DNA of 42,176 nucleotides from an uncultured Methanomicrobiales archaeon (GCA_903828975.1 CAIKOD010000164.1:1-42176), one strand, 5' to 3'. Positions 31,777 to 40,608 are shown, counted from the stretch's first letter. The notes: a model not told the origin generated them from the sequence alone. A program made the numbers and translations.

Positions 31777-32807
31777 TGGTGGCGATGGAACAAAAAACAT
31801 ACCAGGACTTAAAAAAAGAAGTATGGGAAACCGGGAGTTGTTCGGGATGTGGGGGCTGCGTTGCAGTATGCCCGGCAGATGCAATTACATTCCGGGAAAT
31901 TGGCGATACATCAGCCCCGGTGCAGTCCGGATATTGTAAGCAGGTAACAGACGGGGTGACCTGCGGTGCGTGTTATGCAGTATGCCCAAGAACAGTCCCC
32001 CCTACAACAGAAACCCTTGGAAATTATATTGACCTCCTCGCGGTGAAAACGACCCGTAATATCCCCAGAAGACAAAGTGGTGGAGCGGTGACCGGAATTC
32101 TTGCGCATGCACTTGATACCGGGATGATTGATGCCGTTGTCACCATAGCCGAAGATCGGTTTACAATGAGGCCTTTATCCGTCGTCATTACTTCCAGTGA
32201 GCAGCTAATACACGATGCCGGGAGCCGGTACAGCTGGTGGGTTCCTTTTCTCGCTGCGCTTAAAACCGCAGTTGTAAACCGCAAATACAATAAGATTGCA
32301 ATTGTCGGTTTACCTTGTACCGTGCAGGCCGTATCAAGGATAAGGTCCTCTGATAATGACCTTTTAAAACCGTATGCCCGTTCCATCCGCCTGGTTATCG
32401 GGTTATTTTGTACTGAAAGTTTTGACTACGAGGCACTTGTCGGTAAGAAACTCAAATCAGAGCATAATATAGCCACGTGGGAGATAAAAAAACTCGATGT
32501 CCGTGGGAAACTCGAAGTGACCATGAAAGACGGGAGCACGTTTTCATTCCCTATGAAAGAACTCGATGAAACGGTACGGACTGGTTGCCATCATTGCACT
32601 GATACCACCGCGCTCTTCTCCGATATTTCCGCAGGGTCTGTCGGGAGTCCAGAAGGCTATACCACCCTGATTGTAAGAAGCCTTATTGGAAAATCATTCC
32701 TTGAAAGTGCTGTGCAGGCGGGCGATTTGGTTCTATCCGGGGAGGTCGATCCCGGAGCAATCGAAAAGCTGGCATCAGCAAAGATCCGGAAAAATTCTAT
32801 CAACTAA
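31767..32807 (+). CDS. FrhB-like F420-binding iron-sulfur subunit of the split glutamate synthase
   Basis: The product is 346 residues, or 340 from the ATG at 31785, which has a GGTGG Shine-Dalgarno. Two Cys clusters ('CSGCGGCVAVCP' and 'CGACYAVCP') precede an FrhB/FdhB/FpoF C-terminal domain with the hallmark 'IAIVGLPCTVQAVSRIR', a later 'GLFCTES' and 'TGCHHCTDTTALFSDISAGS'. FrhB-family proteins bind FAD and oxidise or reduce coenzyme F420. As last gene of the GOGAT operon it takes the place of the NADPH-dependent GltD subunit, which is missing here. The inference is an F420H2-driven glutamate synthase; F420H2 use is not shown by sequence alone. Confidence 0.88.
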   Translation: MGVVVAMEQKTYQDLKKEVWETGSCSGCGGCVAVCPADAITFREIGDTSAPVQSGYCKQVTDGVTCGACYAVCPRTVPPTTETLGNYIDLLAVKTTRNIPRRQSGGAVTGILAHALDTGMIDAVVTIAEDRFTMRPLSVVITSSEQLIHDAGSRYSWWVPFLAALKTAVVNRKYNKIAIVGLPCTVQAVSRIRSSDNDLLKPYARSIRLVIGLFCTESFDYEALVGKKLKSEHNIATWEIKKLDVRGKLEVTMKDGSTFSFPMKELDETVRTGCHHCTDTTALFSDISAGSVGSPEGYTTLIVRSLIGKSFLESAVQAGDLVLSGEVDPGAIEKLASAKIRKNSIN

Positions 32808-32815
32808 TTTTTCCG

Positions 32816-32860
32816 GGTGTGAACGGATTCCTGTTTTTAATCTCACTGGAGGTTCACACC
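32816..32860 (+). terminator. inverted repeat after the glutamate synthase operon
   Basis: A 9-bp perfect inverted repeat (GGTGTGAAC ... GTTCACACC, 27-nt loop) begins 9 bp beyond the last stop of the operon, and the loop contains a T5 run. It is probably a 3' end structure of the mRNA. Confidence 0.45.
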
Positions 32861-33016
32861 GTATAAGCTGATAATGTAACCTATAAGTTCTGTCAATTCC
32901 TTCGGGTATTATATCATTATAGCATCTATCACTATTACTCAGAATCAGGAAAATCTGCGGGTCACTGCGTAAATCCCGTTGTTATATACTTACGATAAAA
33001 AGAAACGAGGAAACAT

Positions 33017-34843
33017 ATGAAAATTTGTGCAATAATCTCATTATTTCTCACCGTCATCATCCTCTCAGGATTTTCTTGTGCATTTACAGCCAGTGCATCT
33101 GCAATTCCCGTAATGATAAAGGCTGATAACACGTATATTGCTCCTTTTAGCTCTGCTTACAATACCTGGCTAAATACCCGATCTACCGTACCGTCCGAAA
33201 GCCCGGAAGGTCACGGGCTGGGGTTGATCCCCGCACCCGTCGACCTGTCCGGAGTATCAGATTCCGGGACCTGGAGCAACAATGTAAACGTTCCTGAAGT
33301 TGTCGGTTACGCGTTGCAGAGAGGCGCGGGGATTGCACAAACACCTGGAACTACTCTTATCGCCACCGCGAGCTCTGACAGCTATGATCTCCGTACATTG
33401 GGAAAACTAAGCCCGATTCGAAACCAGGGCCAGGATGGTAATTGTTGGGCATTTGCATCCATTGCATCGCTTGAATCATCACTGTTACCAGGGGAAAGGT
33501 ATGATTTTTCTGAGAATAATGAAAAGAACCTGCATGGCTTCGATGTGCCCATTAACATGGGTGGCAATGATTTTATGGCAACGTCATACCTTGCCCGGTG
33601 GTCAGGTCCGGTGTCCGAAGCTGCTGACCCTTATTCTTACGGGACCACAGTTTCTGCATCAGGTCTTTCAGCTGAAAAACATGTACAGGATGTATTTTTC
33701 ATTCCAACACGAAGGGGATCTCTCGATAACGACCTGATTAAGTCAGCGCTCAGGCAATATGGTGCGGTATACTCCACGTTACGGTATGAATCATCATCCT
33801 ACACGCAACGTACCGCGTCATATTACTATTCCGGATCAGGTGGATATAATCATGCTATTGATATTGTCGGATGGGATGACGGTTATTCATCCGGGAATTT
33901 CGATAACCCACCCCCTGGGAACGGTGCATTTATAGCCAGGAACAGCTGGGGCATGACGTGGGGAGATGCAGGGTATTTCTATATCTCGTATTATGATACC
34001 CGCATTGGCAGGGATAATGCGATGTTTACTGCAGAGTCACCAAATAACTATTCACGGGTCTACCAGTACGATCCGTTTGGATGGGTTGCAAATTTCGGGT
34101 TCGGAACCGACACCGCATACTATGCAAATGTTTTTACCTCTGCCGGAAATGAACAACTGAAGGCCGTCGGGTTCTATACGTCGGCAACGAATACAGCATA
34201 TGAGGTAAAGGTGTTCATGAACCCGGATAGTGGACCGATAAGCTCCAGTGGTTATGTGTCAGAACAGAATGGGACAATCAGTATTCCCGGGTATCATACC
34301 ATCCGTCTTGATAATCCGGTCAGCCTTAAAAAAGGTGACCATTTCTCAGTCGCGGTTAAGGTGGTATCTGCCGGGTCGACTACACCAGTGGCGATAGAAT
34401 TACCAATAAACGGGTATTCTACGGGAGCAACAGCTTCGTCCGGTCAGAGTTATATCAGCAGCAATGGTGAAGGTTGGAACGATCTTACGCTGTCCCAGCC
34501 GAACACGAATGTTTGTTTAAAGGCATTCACTAGTTCGGGTTCAACCCCTGTCGCTGTGACTAAACCCTCTTCCACAGGATGGCTGACGTTAAAAAACCTT
34601 CCCAGGTCTTCAACCCCGGTAAAAAGTAACGTTGCCCGGGTTTATCTGAATATAGGCCCTGTAAATCAGAAAAACCCGGTCAGCCGGGCACTCACCGGGC
34701 AGGCATCTACCCGGAACACTCTCCAATCATTTGTACCGGCACCAGAATATTACATCTCAAGGTACCGGATGAGTACCGGAAATGTATCCTCCTCAGGCAG
34801 TTCCCCTGATAAGTTCCTCGCAAAGTACCAGGGGTCTGATTGA
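33017..34843 (+). CDS. secreted papain-family (C1A) cysteine protease with lectin-like domain
   Basis: The 608-residue product has a signal peptide (about 1-29), a short pro-region and a C1A peptidase domain (about 120-335). The catalytic residues are all present: oxyanion Gln137 and Cys143 in 'IRNQGQDGNCWAFASI', His279 in 'GYNHAIDIVGWDDGY' and Asn309 in 'FIARNSWGMTWGDAGYFYIS'. A beta-rich domain follows (about 345-530), of the lectin-like type often paired with such proteases ('EQLKAVGFYTSATNTAYEVK'). The C-terminal 80 residues are Ser/Pro-rich without an anchor. It is likely extracellular and may remodel surface proteins or degrade external protein. It is a monocistronic gene. Confidence 0.9.
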   Translation: MKICAIISLFLTVIILSGFSCAFTASASAIPVMIKADNTYIAPFSSAYNTWLNTRSTVPSESPEGHGLGLIPAPVDLSGVSDSGTWSNNVNVPEVVGYALQRGAGIAQTPGTTLIATASSDSYDLRTLGKLSPIRNQGQDGNCWAFASIASLESSLLPGERYDFSENNEKNLHGFDVPINMGGNDFMATSYLARWSGPVSEAADPYSYGTTVSASGLSAEKHVQDVFFIPTRRGSLDNDLIKSALRQYGAVYSTLRYESSSYTQRTASYYYSGSGGYNHAIDIVGWDDGYSSGNFDNPPPGNGAFIARNSWGMTWGDAGYFYISYYDTRIGRDNAMFTAESPNNYSRVYQYDPFGWVANFGFGTDTAYYANVFTSAGNEQLKAVGFYTSATNTAYEVKVFMNPDSGPISSSGYVSEQNGTISIPGYHTIRLDNPVSLKKGDHFSVAVKVVSAGSTTPVAIELPINGYSTGATASSGQSYISSNGEGWNDLTLSQPNTNVCLKAFTSSGSTPVAVTKPSSTGWLTLKNLPRSSTPVKSNVARVYLNIGPVNQKNPVSRALTGQASTRNTLQSFVPAPEYYISRYRMSTGNVSSSGSSPDKFLAKYQGSD

Positions 34844-35096
34844 GAACCTAAAAAAGTCCCGTCAGGTATGACGACCTGTCAGCACTATGGTCTCCCATTT
34901 AAAACCCGGAAGATCCCTGATTTTTTGGTAGTTGGCGAACGATTATCATCCTGTTTTCATAATAGTGTAGTTATATAAACCGTTGCGGTACCACCCCGGG
35001 AACTCCAATACGTAAAAGCTGTTCGACTAAGGTCCAATTAAGAAAGTGTTTCACCAGGTGTATCCATGTCTCCGGAAAATTACTTTGTTCAGGCAG

Positions 35097-36110
35097 GTGA
35101 ACCAGATTCCATCAAGGCGGGAAAAGATAAAAAATAATCTCAGTAAAGGTTGCCGTATCTGTAAAAAAGGGGCTAAAATGGTCCTTTTTGTCACCGGGGT
35201 ATGTCACCGTACCTGCTGGTATTGCCCGCTATCGAGTGAGCGAAAAGGAAAAGATCTAACCTTTGCCAATGAATGGTTGATTGAAAGTCCTGAGGAAGCG
35301 ATTGAAGTGGCACATCGCATGAGTGCCCTTGGGACAGGAGTGACCGGAGGAGAACCGCTCGCACGTCCCGAGCGGGTAATTAGCTATTGTTCAAGATTAA
35401 AGGAAGAATTCGGGCCGGAACACCAGATACATCTCTATACTGGAATCGCACTCGACCGTGAAATGCTTAACCGCCTTGCAGGTATTGTTGATGAAATCAG
35501 GCTTCATCCACCAGAGGAGGTTTGGGATACAATCCTGACAAGTGATTATGTGGCATCTGCCGTGAACGCAAAAGAGATGGGATTTGATATCGGGTTTGAA
35601 GTCCCGGCCCTTCCCGATGTCGGTGTTCTCGGTCAGGCACTTCCTGTACTTGACTTCCTCAATATTAATGAGCTGGAATGGGGCGGTCACAATGCCGACG
35701 GAATGCGTGAACGTAGTTATGCGCTCGAGGACGGGCTTCATAACGCAATAGAGGGTGCAAGAGAATGGGCCTCGCTTATCAGTAAAGAGGAAAAGGTCCA
35801 TTTTTGCTCCTCATCATTTAAGGACTCAGTCCAGCTCAGAAAGCGGTTAATCCGTATAGCCAGGAATACAGCACGATCTTTTGACCATGTGACACGGGAC
35901 GGGACTATTATTTATGGGAACCTGGTACCTCATGAAAAAGATCGGGAATGGCTTAAACGACTTAAAACGGGATCGTTTGAAGACCAGGGTGATCATGTTG
36001 AACTTTCATGGAGGGTACTGCGTTCCAGCGCAGAAACCCTCTCAGGGGAGAGCTGTATTATTGAAAGGTACCCGGACAGGGGCATTATCGTCGAGGTGAC
36101 GCCCATTTGA
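35097..36110 (+). CDS. radical SAM protein, COG2108-like
   Basis: The radical SAM cluster motif is 'CHRTCWYC' (C-x3-C-x2-C), preceded by 'KGAKMVLFVTGV' and followed by 'GTGVTGGEPLARPERVISYC'. Two more Cys upstream ('CRICKKG') may hold an additional site. The frame is open from 35046; no ATG is in register before the motif. A GTG at 35097 is taken as the start but has no strong Shine-Dalgarno, so the N-terminus is uncertain by up to 17 codons. The product is about 337 residues. The substrate is unknown. The stop overlaps the TTG start of the cis-prenyltransferase gene by 4 bp, so the two are co-translated. Confidence 0.85.
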   Translation: MNQIPSRREKIKNNLSKGCRICKKGAKMVLFVTGVCHRTCWYCPLSSERKGKDLTFANEWLIESPEEAIEVAHRMSALGTGVTGGEPLARPERVISYCSRLKEEFGPEHQIHLYTGIALDREMLNRLAGIVDEIRLHPPEEVWDTILTSDYVASAVNAKEMGFDIGFEVPALPDVGVLGQALPVLDFLNINELEWGGHNADGMRERSYALEDGLHNAIEGAREWASLISKEEKVHFCSSSFKDSVQLRKRLIRIARNTARSFDHVTRDGTIIYGNLVPHEKDREWLKRLKTGSFEDQGDHVELSWRVLRSSAETLSGESCIIERYPDRGIIVEVTPI

Positions 36111-36886
36111 GCCTGATATCTGCGTTAGAACCTTTGTATGAAGCACAGCTCATACGGCAGTGCGTATACAGGCCCCGTCATATTGCTATCATACAGGACG
36201 GAAACCGGCGATATGCAAGGAATACAGGTCTTGATACTGCTGATGGTCACCGTGCGGGTGCAGATGTGACTGAAAAAGTCCTTGACTGGGTGCATGAACT
36301 GGGGATCACACATATCACCCTCTATTCCTTCTCCACAGAGAATTTCAATCGGGACCCAGGCGAAATAGAATCCCTCTTTACACTTTTCAAAGAGAAATTT
36401 TTAAGTGTCCTGACTGATGACAGGGTGTCAAAATACCGGATACGGGTCAGGATGGTTGGTGACAGGACCCTCCTCCCTGATGACTTAAAAGCGGTAGTTG
36501 AGATTGCTGAAGAGGCTACAAAAGAGCATAATGATTTTTTCTTAACTATTGCCCTGGCCTACGGTGGCCGTAATGAGATCCTTCACGCTGCACGAAGAAT
36601 CCTTGAAAAAGTCAGTGAGGGTACCTGTAATCCCGAAGAGATTACGTGTTCGATGGTGGAATCACACCTCCACGAGGGGTGTGATTTACCCCCTGTAGAC
36701 CTCATTATCCGGACTGGAAATGAATGCAGGACTTCCAATTTCCTCCCATGGCTTGCGAACGGGCATGAAAGTGCGGTATATTTTTCGGCACCGTACTGGC
36801 CGATGTTTCGTAAAATTGACCTGCTCCGTGCGTTAAGGGTCTATTCACAACGAAAAAAAGCCGGAATTACTTCCCAAAACGCCTGA
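36107..36886 (+). CDS. cis-prenyltransferase (UppS family), catalytic-type subunit
   Basis: The 259-residue product has a TTG start supported by GAGGTGA seven bases upstream and a 4-bp overlap with the radical SAM gene. It contains all the catalytic hallmarks: 'HIAIIQDGNRRYA' (catalytic Asp of DGN), 'HITLYSFSTENFNRDPGEIE', 'ALAYGGRNEI' and 'DLIIRTGNECRTSNFLPW'. It condenses isopentenyl diphosphate to long cis-prenyl chains for dolichol-type glycan carriers. The C-terminus is unusual: where homodimeric enzymes end in RFG it reads 'YSQRKKAGITSQNA' (KAG). Such loss is known in catalytic subunits of two-component enzymes. The last 20 bp overlap the convergent gene for a degenerate paralogue. Confidence 0.92.
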   Translation: MSLISALEPLYEAQLIRQCVYRPRHIAIIQDGNRRYARNTGLDTADGHRAGADVTEKVLDWVHELGITHITLYSFSTENFNRDPGEIESLFTLFKEKFLSVLTDDRVSKYRIRVRMVGDRTLLPDDLKAVVEIAEEATKEHNDFFLTIALAYGGRNEILHAARRILEKVSEGTCNPEEITCSMVESHLHEGCDLPPVDLIIRTGNECRTSNFLPWLANGHESAVYFSAPYWPMFRKIDLLRALRVYSQRKKAGITSQNA

Positions 36887-37541
36887 CCCGGGACTGATAA
36901 TCACGGAGGGCCCTGATAAGGTCCACTTTCCGGATATATTGCCAGTTTGTATCAGAGAAAAAAAGTTCAGAATACACCGATTGCCATATCAGGAAATCAG
37001 TCAGGTGGTCGTCCCCGGTTTTAATCACAAAATCCGGGGTATATTTGAATGTCAGGCATGATTCGAGAAGCTTTTCGTCGACCTGCTCAGGCTGGACATG
37101 GCTTTTGGCCATTGATTTGATACATTCCGTGATCTCTTCTCTCCCACTCTTACCGATGGCAACGGTAACGGAAAGTCCTGATCCACGTTCTTCAGTCTGT
37201 TCCTTGTAATGGATGACCAGATGAGCGATAGCTCCGATTTTTCTGATTACCGGTAAGTATTTTTCAATGGACGAATATTCTTTTGTACTGATATGAAATG
37301 TCAGGCCCTTTATGGTACTGCCATTTATGGCAGATTTTTTAGTTCCCTGAGTACTCTCAATGAATGCTGGATTAGCTTTTCTGGCAGCAACCCCTTCGGA
37401 AATATCAATACACCACCTTGTACATGCAAGGATCTTATCCGGGGCATCCTGCATATCCTGTTCGGTGATCATTACGCAGATATGGGCCGGGAGGACCGAG
37501 AGCTGACGTTCGAGGCGTCGTTCATATATCCAGTAAATCAA
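36867..37541 (-). CDS. degenerate cis-prenyltransferase paralogue (NgBR/Nus1-like candidate)
   Basis: The frame is open from an ATG at 37580, but a GGAGGT Shine-Dalgarno seven bases before the TTG at 37541 makes that the better start (224 residues). The fold is recognisable from 'IYERRLERQLSVLPAHI' at the start, 'SGREEITECIKSMAKS' in the middle, and 'FLIWQSVYSELFFSDTNWQY' plus 'DLIRALRDYQSRVRRFGK' at the end. The catalytic DGN is replaced ('HICVMITEQDM'), and the RTSGE..R.SN substrate motif is degraded to 'KTGDDHLTDF', so it should be inactive alone. It keeps the terminal RFG that contributes to the partner active site in dimers. It is probably the non-catalytic subunit for the neighbouring enzyme (inference). 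Confidence 0.8.
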   Translation of the reverse strand: MIYWIYERRLERQLSVLPAHICVMITEQDMQDAPDKILACTRWCIDISEGVAARKANPAFIESTQGTKKSAINGSTIKGLTFHISTKEYSSIEKYLPVIRKIGAIAHLVIHYKEQTEERGSGLSVTVAIGKSGREEITECIKSMAKSHVQPEQVDEKLLESCLTFKYTPDFVIKTGDDHLTDFLIWQSVYSELFFSDTNWQYIRKVDLIRALRDYQSRVRRFGK

Positions 37542-37688
37542 AATGGTGACCTCCGGTTGTACTGATCTTTTCTCATGCATCCGATAGGGCCGTTAATGCA
37601 GTTCATACGATTGATCCAAAGGACTGTATGCATTATTCTCTCAATCATTAATTGGTTGTTATTATTTGTCAGGTTTCAACCTGATTTT

Positions 37689-39380
37689 TTAAGAAGCCCA
37701 ATCAATGAGTTCCTTCATTGAAAGGCTGTTTACAATGTCCCCGGGACTGCACCAACCTCGTTGTGCGAGGGTTATACCATAACGCATGTTCGAAAATTCA
37801 TTATCACGATGCGTGTCAGTACCGATTGAAATCCGAACGCCATTGTCTTTTGAATGCCTGATGTATGTGTCATCAAGGTCCAGCCTCCAGGGAGATGCAT
37901 TACATTCGAGCGAAGTCCCGGTATCCCGGGCACGATCAATTACGCGGGACATATCAATTTCGAATGCAGGCCTCTTTCCCAGGAGCCTGCCTGTAGGATG
38001 GCCGATAATATCAACGTTTTCATTCTCCAGCGCCATAATGACGCGGCGTGTCATTGTGTCACGGTCCTCTTTAAGACCGGAATGAACCGAGGCAATAACA
38101 AGGTCAAGGTCTGAAAGCGCATGGTTCGGGAGTCCAAGTGTGCCATTCGAGAGGATATCAACTTCGATGCCATGCAGTAGTGTGCAGGCACCTGCCTTCC
38201 TGTTGACACGTTCAATTTCGTGGGCCTGTCGTTGTAATTTTTCTTCATCAAGGCCATGGGTGATACCAAGAGTTGCAGAATGATCAGAGCAGAGGATATA
38301 GTCATATCCAAGCCCCTCACCTTTGACCGCCAGCTCTTCCAGGGTAAGAGCCCCGTCACTCCAGTCAGAATGGACATGGAGATCACCCCTGATGTTGGAT
38401 GGTCCGACTAAGAGCGGCAACTGGTAATCCCTTGCAAGTTCGATCTCTCCAAGGTTTTCCCGTAGCTCAGGGATAATATATTGGAGTCCCAGGAATGCAA
38501 ACATATCTTTTTCAGAAGAGAATTCATGGAGTTTACCATCTGCCCGGTCTTCTATGCCGTATTCGTTTACCTTCCGGCCTTTTTCTATGGCAATTTCCCG
38601 GAGACGTATATTGAATTCTTTAGAACCTGTCAGGTACATAAGCATGGAACCGAACTGCCGTTCATGGGTAAACCTGATATCAACCCGTTGCCCGAGTACA
38701 CGAACGGAAGTCTTTCGTTCACCTTCATCGATCACTTCGGCGGCACTATTTCTGAGTTTTGGATTGATAAGGGATGGTGATTCTGTTGTAACAATATCAA
38801 TATCTCCTATCGTGCTCCGGCCACGGCGATAACTTCCCGCAACAACCCATGTTCCTGGCGTGAGGGATCCTGCAAGCCTGTTGACAACTGCTTCTGCCTC
38901 AACCCTGTTCATCCGCCCGCCGGCTGCACGATACAAAGCAATAGACTTAAGAAATCCCTGTTCTTTTTTTTCACCAAATCCCTTCAGAGACCGTATACGA
39001 CGGCCACTGGCTGCCTTCTCAAGGTCCCCTATACTCTGGATATTCATTTTTTTCCAGAGCACTGCAATGGTTTTTGGACCCACCCCTTCCAGGTTAAGCA
39101 GTTCTACCAGTGATGGTGGTACCCTTCCACGGAGTTCTTCGAGTTCATTGCAGGTACCGGTCTCTACGATCTCCCGGAACTTCTTAGCAATCGCCGGCCC
39201 TATCCCCGGGACCAGTTTGAGTTCCTCTTCACTCATTAGTGCTACAGGGCTGTTAACACGTTCAATCACGTCAGCTGCCCTGTTGAATGCACGGATTTTA
39301 TAGACATTGTCTCCGGTGATTTCCAGAAGCTGGCCGATCAATAATAATTTTGATGCTATCTCCCTGTTTGAGACATCCAT
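37689..39380 (-). CDS. polX: DNA polymerase X family protein with PHP domain
   Basis: The 563-residue product starts at the ATG at 39380, preceded by a GGGGTG Shine-Dalgarno; a GTG 12 bp earlier overlaps that element. Domains in order: helix-hairpin-helix lyase-like region (about 1-80, 'LKLVPGIGPAIAKKF'), second HhH ('LNLEGVGPKTIAVLWKK'), nucleotidyltransferase palm with 'VVAGSYRRGRSTIGDIDIV' (two metal-binding Asp) and 'VDIRF' (third Asp), fingers/thumb ending with 'FNIRLREIAIEKG', then a PHP phosphoesterase domain ('RGDLHVHSDWSDG', 'LLHGIEVDIL', 'GHPTGRLL', 'SIGTDTHRD'). It acts in base-excision repair gap filling, with 3'-5' exonuclease or phosphatase activity from the PHP domain. All catalytic residues appear intact. 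Confidence 0.95.
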   Translation of the reverse strand: MDVSNREIASKLLLIGQLLEITGDNVYKIRAFNRAADVIERVNSPVALMSEEELKLVPGIGPAIAKKFREIVETGTCNELEELRGRVPPSLVELLNLEGVGPKTIAVLWKKMNIQSIGDLEKAASGRRIRSLKGFGEKKEQGFLKSIALYRAAGGRMNRVEAEAVVNRLAGSLTPGTWVVAGSYRRGRSTIGDIDIVTTESPSLINPKLRNSAAEVIDEGERKTSVRVLGQRVDIRFTHERQFGSMLMYLTGSKEFNIRLREIAIEKGRKVNEYGIEDRADGKLHEFSSEKDMFAFLGLQYIIPELRENLGEIELARDYQLPLLVGPSNIRGDLHVHSDWSDGALTLEELAVKGEGLGYDYILCSDHSATLGITHGLDEEKLQRQAHEIERVNRKAGACTLLHGIEVDILSNGTLGLPNHALSDLDLVIASVHSGLKEDRDTMTRRVIMALENENVDIIGHPTGRLLGKRPAFEIDMSRVIDRARDTGTSLECNASPWRLDLDDTYIRHSKDNGVRISIGTDTHRDNEFSNMRYGITLAQRGWCSPGDIVNSLSMKELIDWAS

Positions 39381-39577
39381 AACCGTGTCCACCCCCCTTG
39401 ATAGTTCCCTATGGTACGTACTGCAATGATGAACCGGTAAATTAGTTTCTTTTTATCAATCCGGAATTGGGATCCCCTAAAATAATTCCATTTATCAGGG
39501 ACTATGGGGGAAAACCTGAAGGCAGAGCGTCGCAATAGCTGCGAACTCCTTTACCCCAATATACTTTTTCACCAATG

Positions 39578-39904
39578 TTACTGTTCAGGGGCTGTTTTCT
39601 CCAGTATCTTAACCTGTGTTGGCATAATGCCAGGTCTGGTATCGGTCATCCAGGAAGTGTACGAGAGTACATGGACATGGTATTCAAGATACCCACGGAT
39701 GAAGTCAGAGAGCCCTTCACTGCGACGGCCGAGAATGAGGATTACAAACCACTGGATAATCATTATAATCCCGGCAATGAACCCGTATACCATCAGGACG
39801 ATTGCTATTGCAATACTGTAAAATATACGGACGAGGAGCTCCCACCTTCTGGCTTTATGCTCATAGGTAAAGAGCTGGAACATATTTTCTTCTGAATCAG
39901 ACAT
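39578..39904 (-). CDS. DUF4389 membrane protein
   Basis: The 108-residue product has a charged N-terminus ('KARRWELLVRIFYSIAIAIV') and two adjacent hydrophobic helices (about 25-45 and 46-60) separated by a short turn. The DUF4389 hallmark 'FVILILGRRSEGLSDFIRGY' follows, and the C-terminal 'YTSWMTDTRPG' is also typical. The family is widespread in archaea and actinobacteria; its function is unknown. It is monocistronic, between polX and the tRNA-Arg. Confidence 0.83.
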   Translation of the reverse strand: MSDSEENMFQLFTYEHKARRWELLVRIFYSIAIAIVLMVYGFIAGIIMIIQWFVILILGRRSEGLSDFIRGYLEYHVHVLSYTSWMTDTRPGIMPTQVKILEKTAPEQ

Positions 39905-40103
39905 ATAAGTTCACCTTAATTTAACCGGACCGGATGTATGCTCTGTTTCTGCCGGTCTTGTTTAAATGTCAACCTTTCACCTCAATAATGTTAGTTACCT
40001 GAACTGTTCCCGTGCTAAAAATATTTGATTTCCTTTTAAGGCACATGTTTTTAAACCATTAAAACGAATCTATTGAGTCAGATCCTTATCTGATAACGCC
40101 AGT

Positions 40104-40175
40104 GTCCCGGTAGGGTAGTGGATATCCTAGAAGCCTGCGGAGCTTTTGACCCGGGTTCAAATCCCGGCCGGGGCG
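40104..40175 (+). tRNA. tRNA-Arg (anticodon GCG)
   Basis: The acceptor GTCCCGG pairs with CCGGGGC (one U-G wobble) and the discriminator is G. The D arm contains 'GGGTAGTGGAT', the anticodon stem is GAAGC/GCTTT with loop CTGCGGA (GCG), and the T arm is CCGGG-TTCAAAT-CCCGG. CCA is not encoded. The 3' end faces a patch of broken genes, a frequent integration site for mobile DNA. Confidence 0.94.
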
Positions 40176-40280
40176 TTCGGAGCAATAGTATAGATTCCAT
40201 TTCGTATTTTTTGAGGATTGTTTCCAAAAACAATAACCACTCCATTTATTCTTTTCAAAGCCATAATTTCAATCAATCAA

Positions 40281-40562
40281 ATGACGTCTATGAACAACCA
40301 TATCGAGAATAAGCTATGGGCCGCTGCTGACCAGTTTTGGGTGAATTCGAGCCTAAAGCCATCTGAATATTCCGTGCCAGTGTTAGGGCTTATCTTTCTC
40401 AAATATGCTGACAGCAGATTTACAAAGGTTGAATCCGATGTTGCTGCTACCTATCCCACACTAGGAAGGCGATCACCTTTAACTGTAAGCGAAACCGAAG
40501 GAGAGCAAGGGAAAATCCATACCTGCCCATTATTGCAGGCAGTTAACCAGTCTCATAAATAA
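40281..40562 (+). pseudogene. 5' stump of a type I restriction-modification methylase gene (hsdM)
   Basis: The start is taken at ATG 40281 or 40290. The first 60-65 residues match the N-terminal helical domain of HsdM: '[20 protein letters not shown]', '[20 protein letters not shown]', '[18 protein letters not shown]'. Family similarity then stops and the frame ends after about 30 unrelated codons. Full HsdM proteins exceed 450 residues and need the SAM-binding and NPPY motifs, absent here. No hsdS or hsdR is in the window. It is a dead fragment left beside tRNA-Arg. Confidence 0.75.
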
Positions 40563-40608
40563 CCAGGGACCGTCCATCCCACCCGGCAACCATTACACTA
40601 CTTTTCAC

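Noticed and set aside
40118-40312. Open frame across the tRNA-Arg gene
   Set aside because: It is composed mostly of tRNA sequence; the cloverleaf explains the region.
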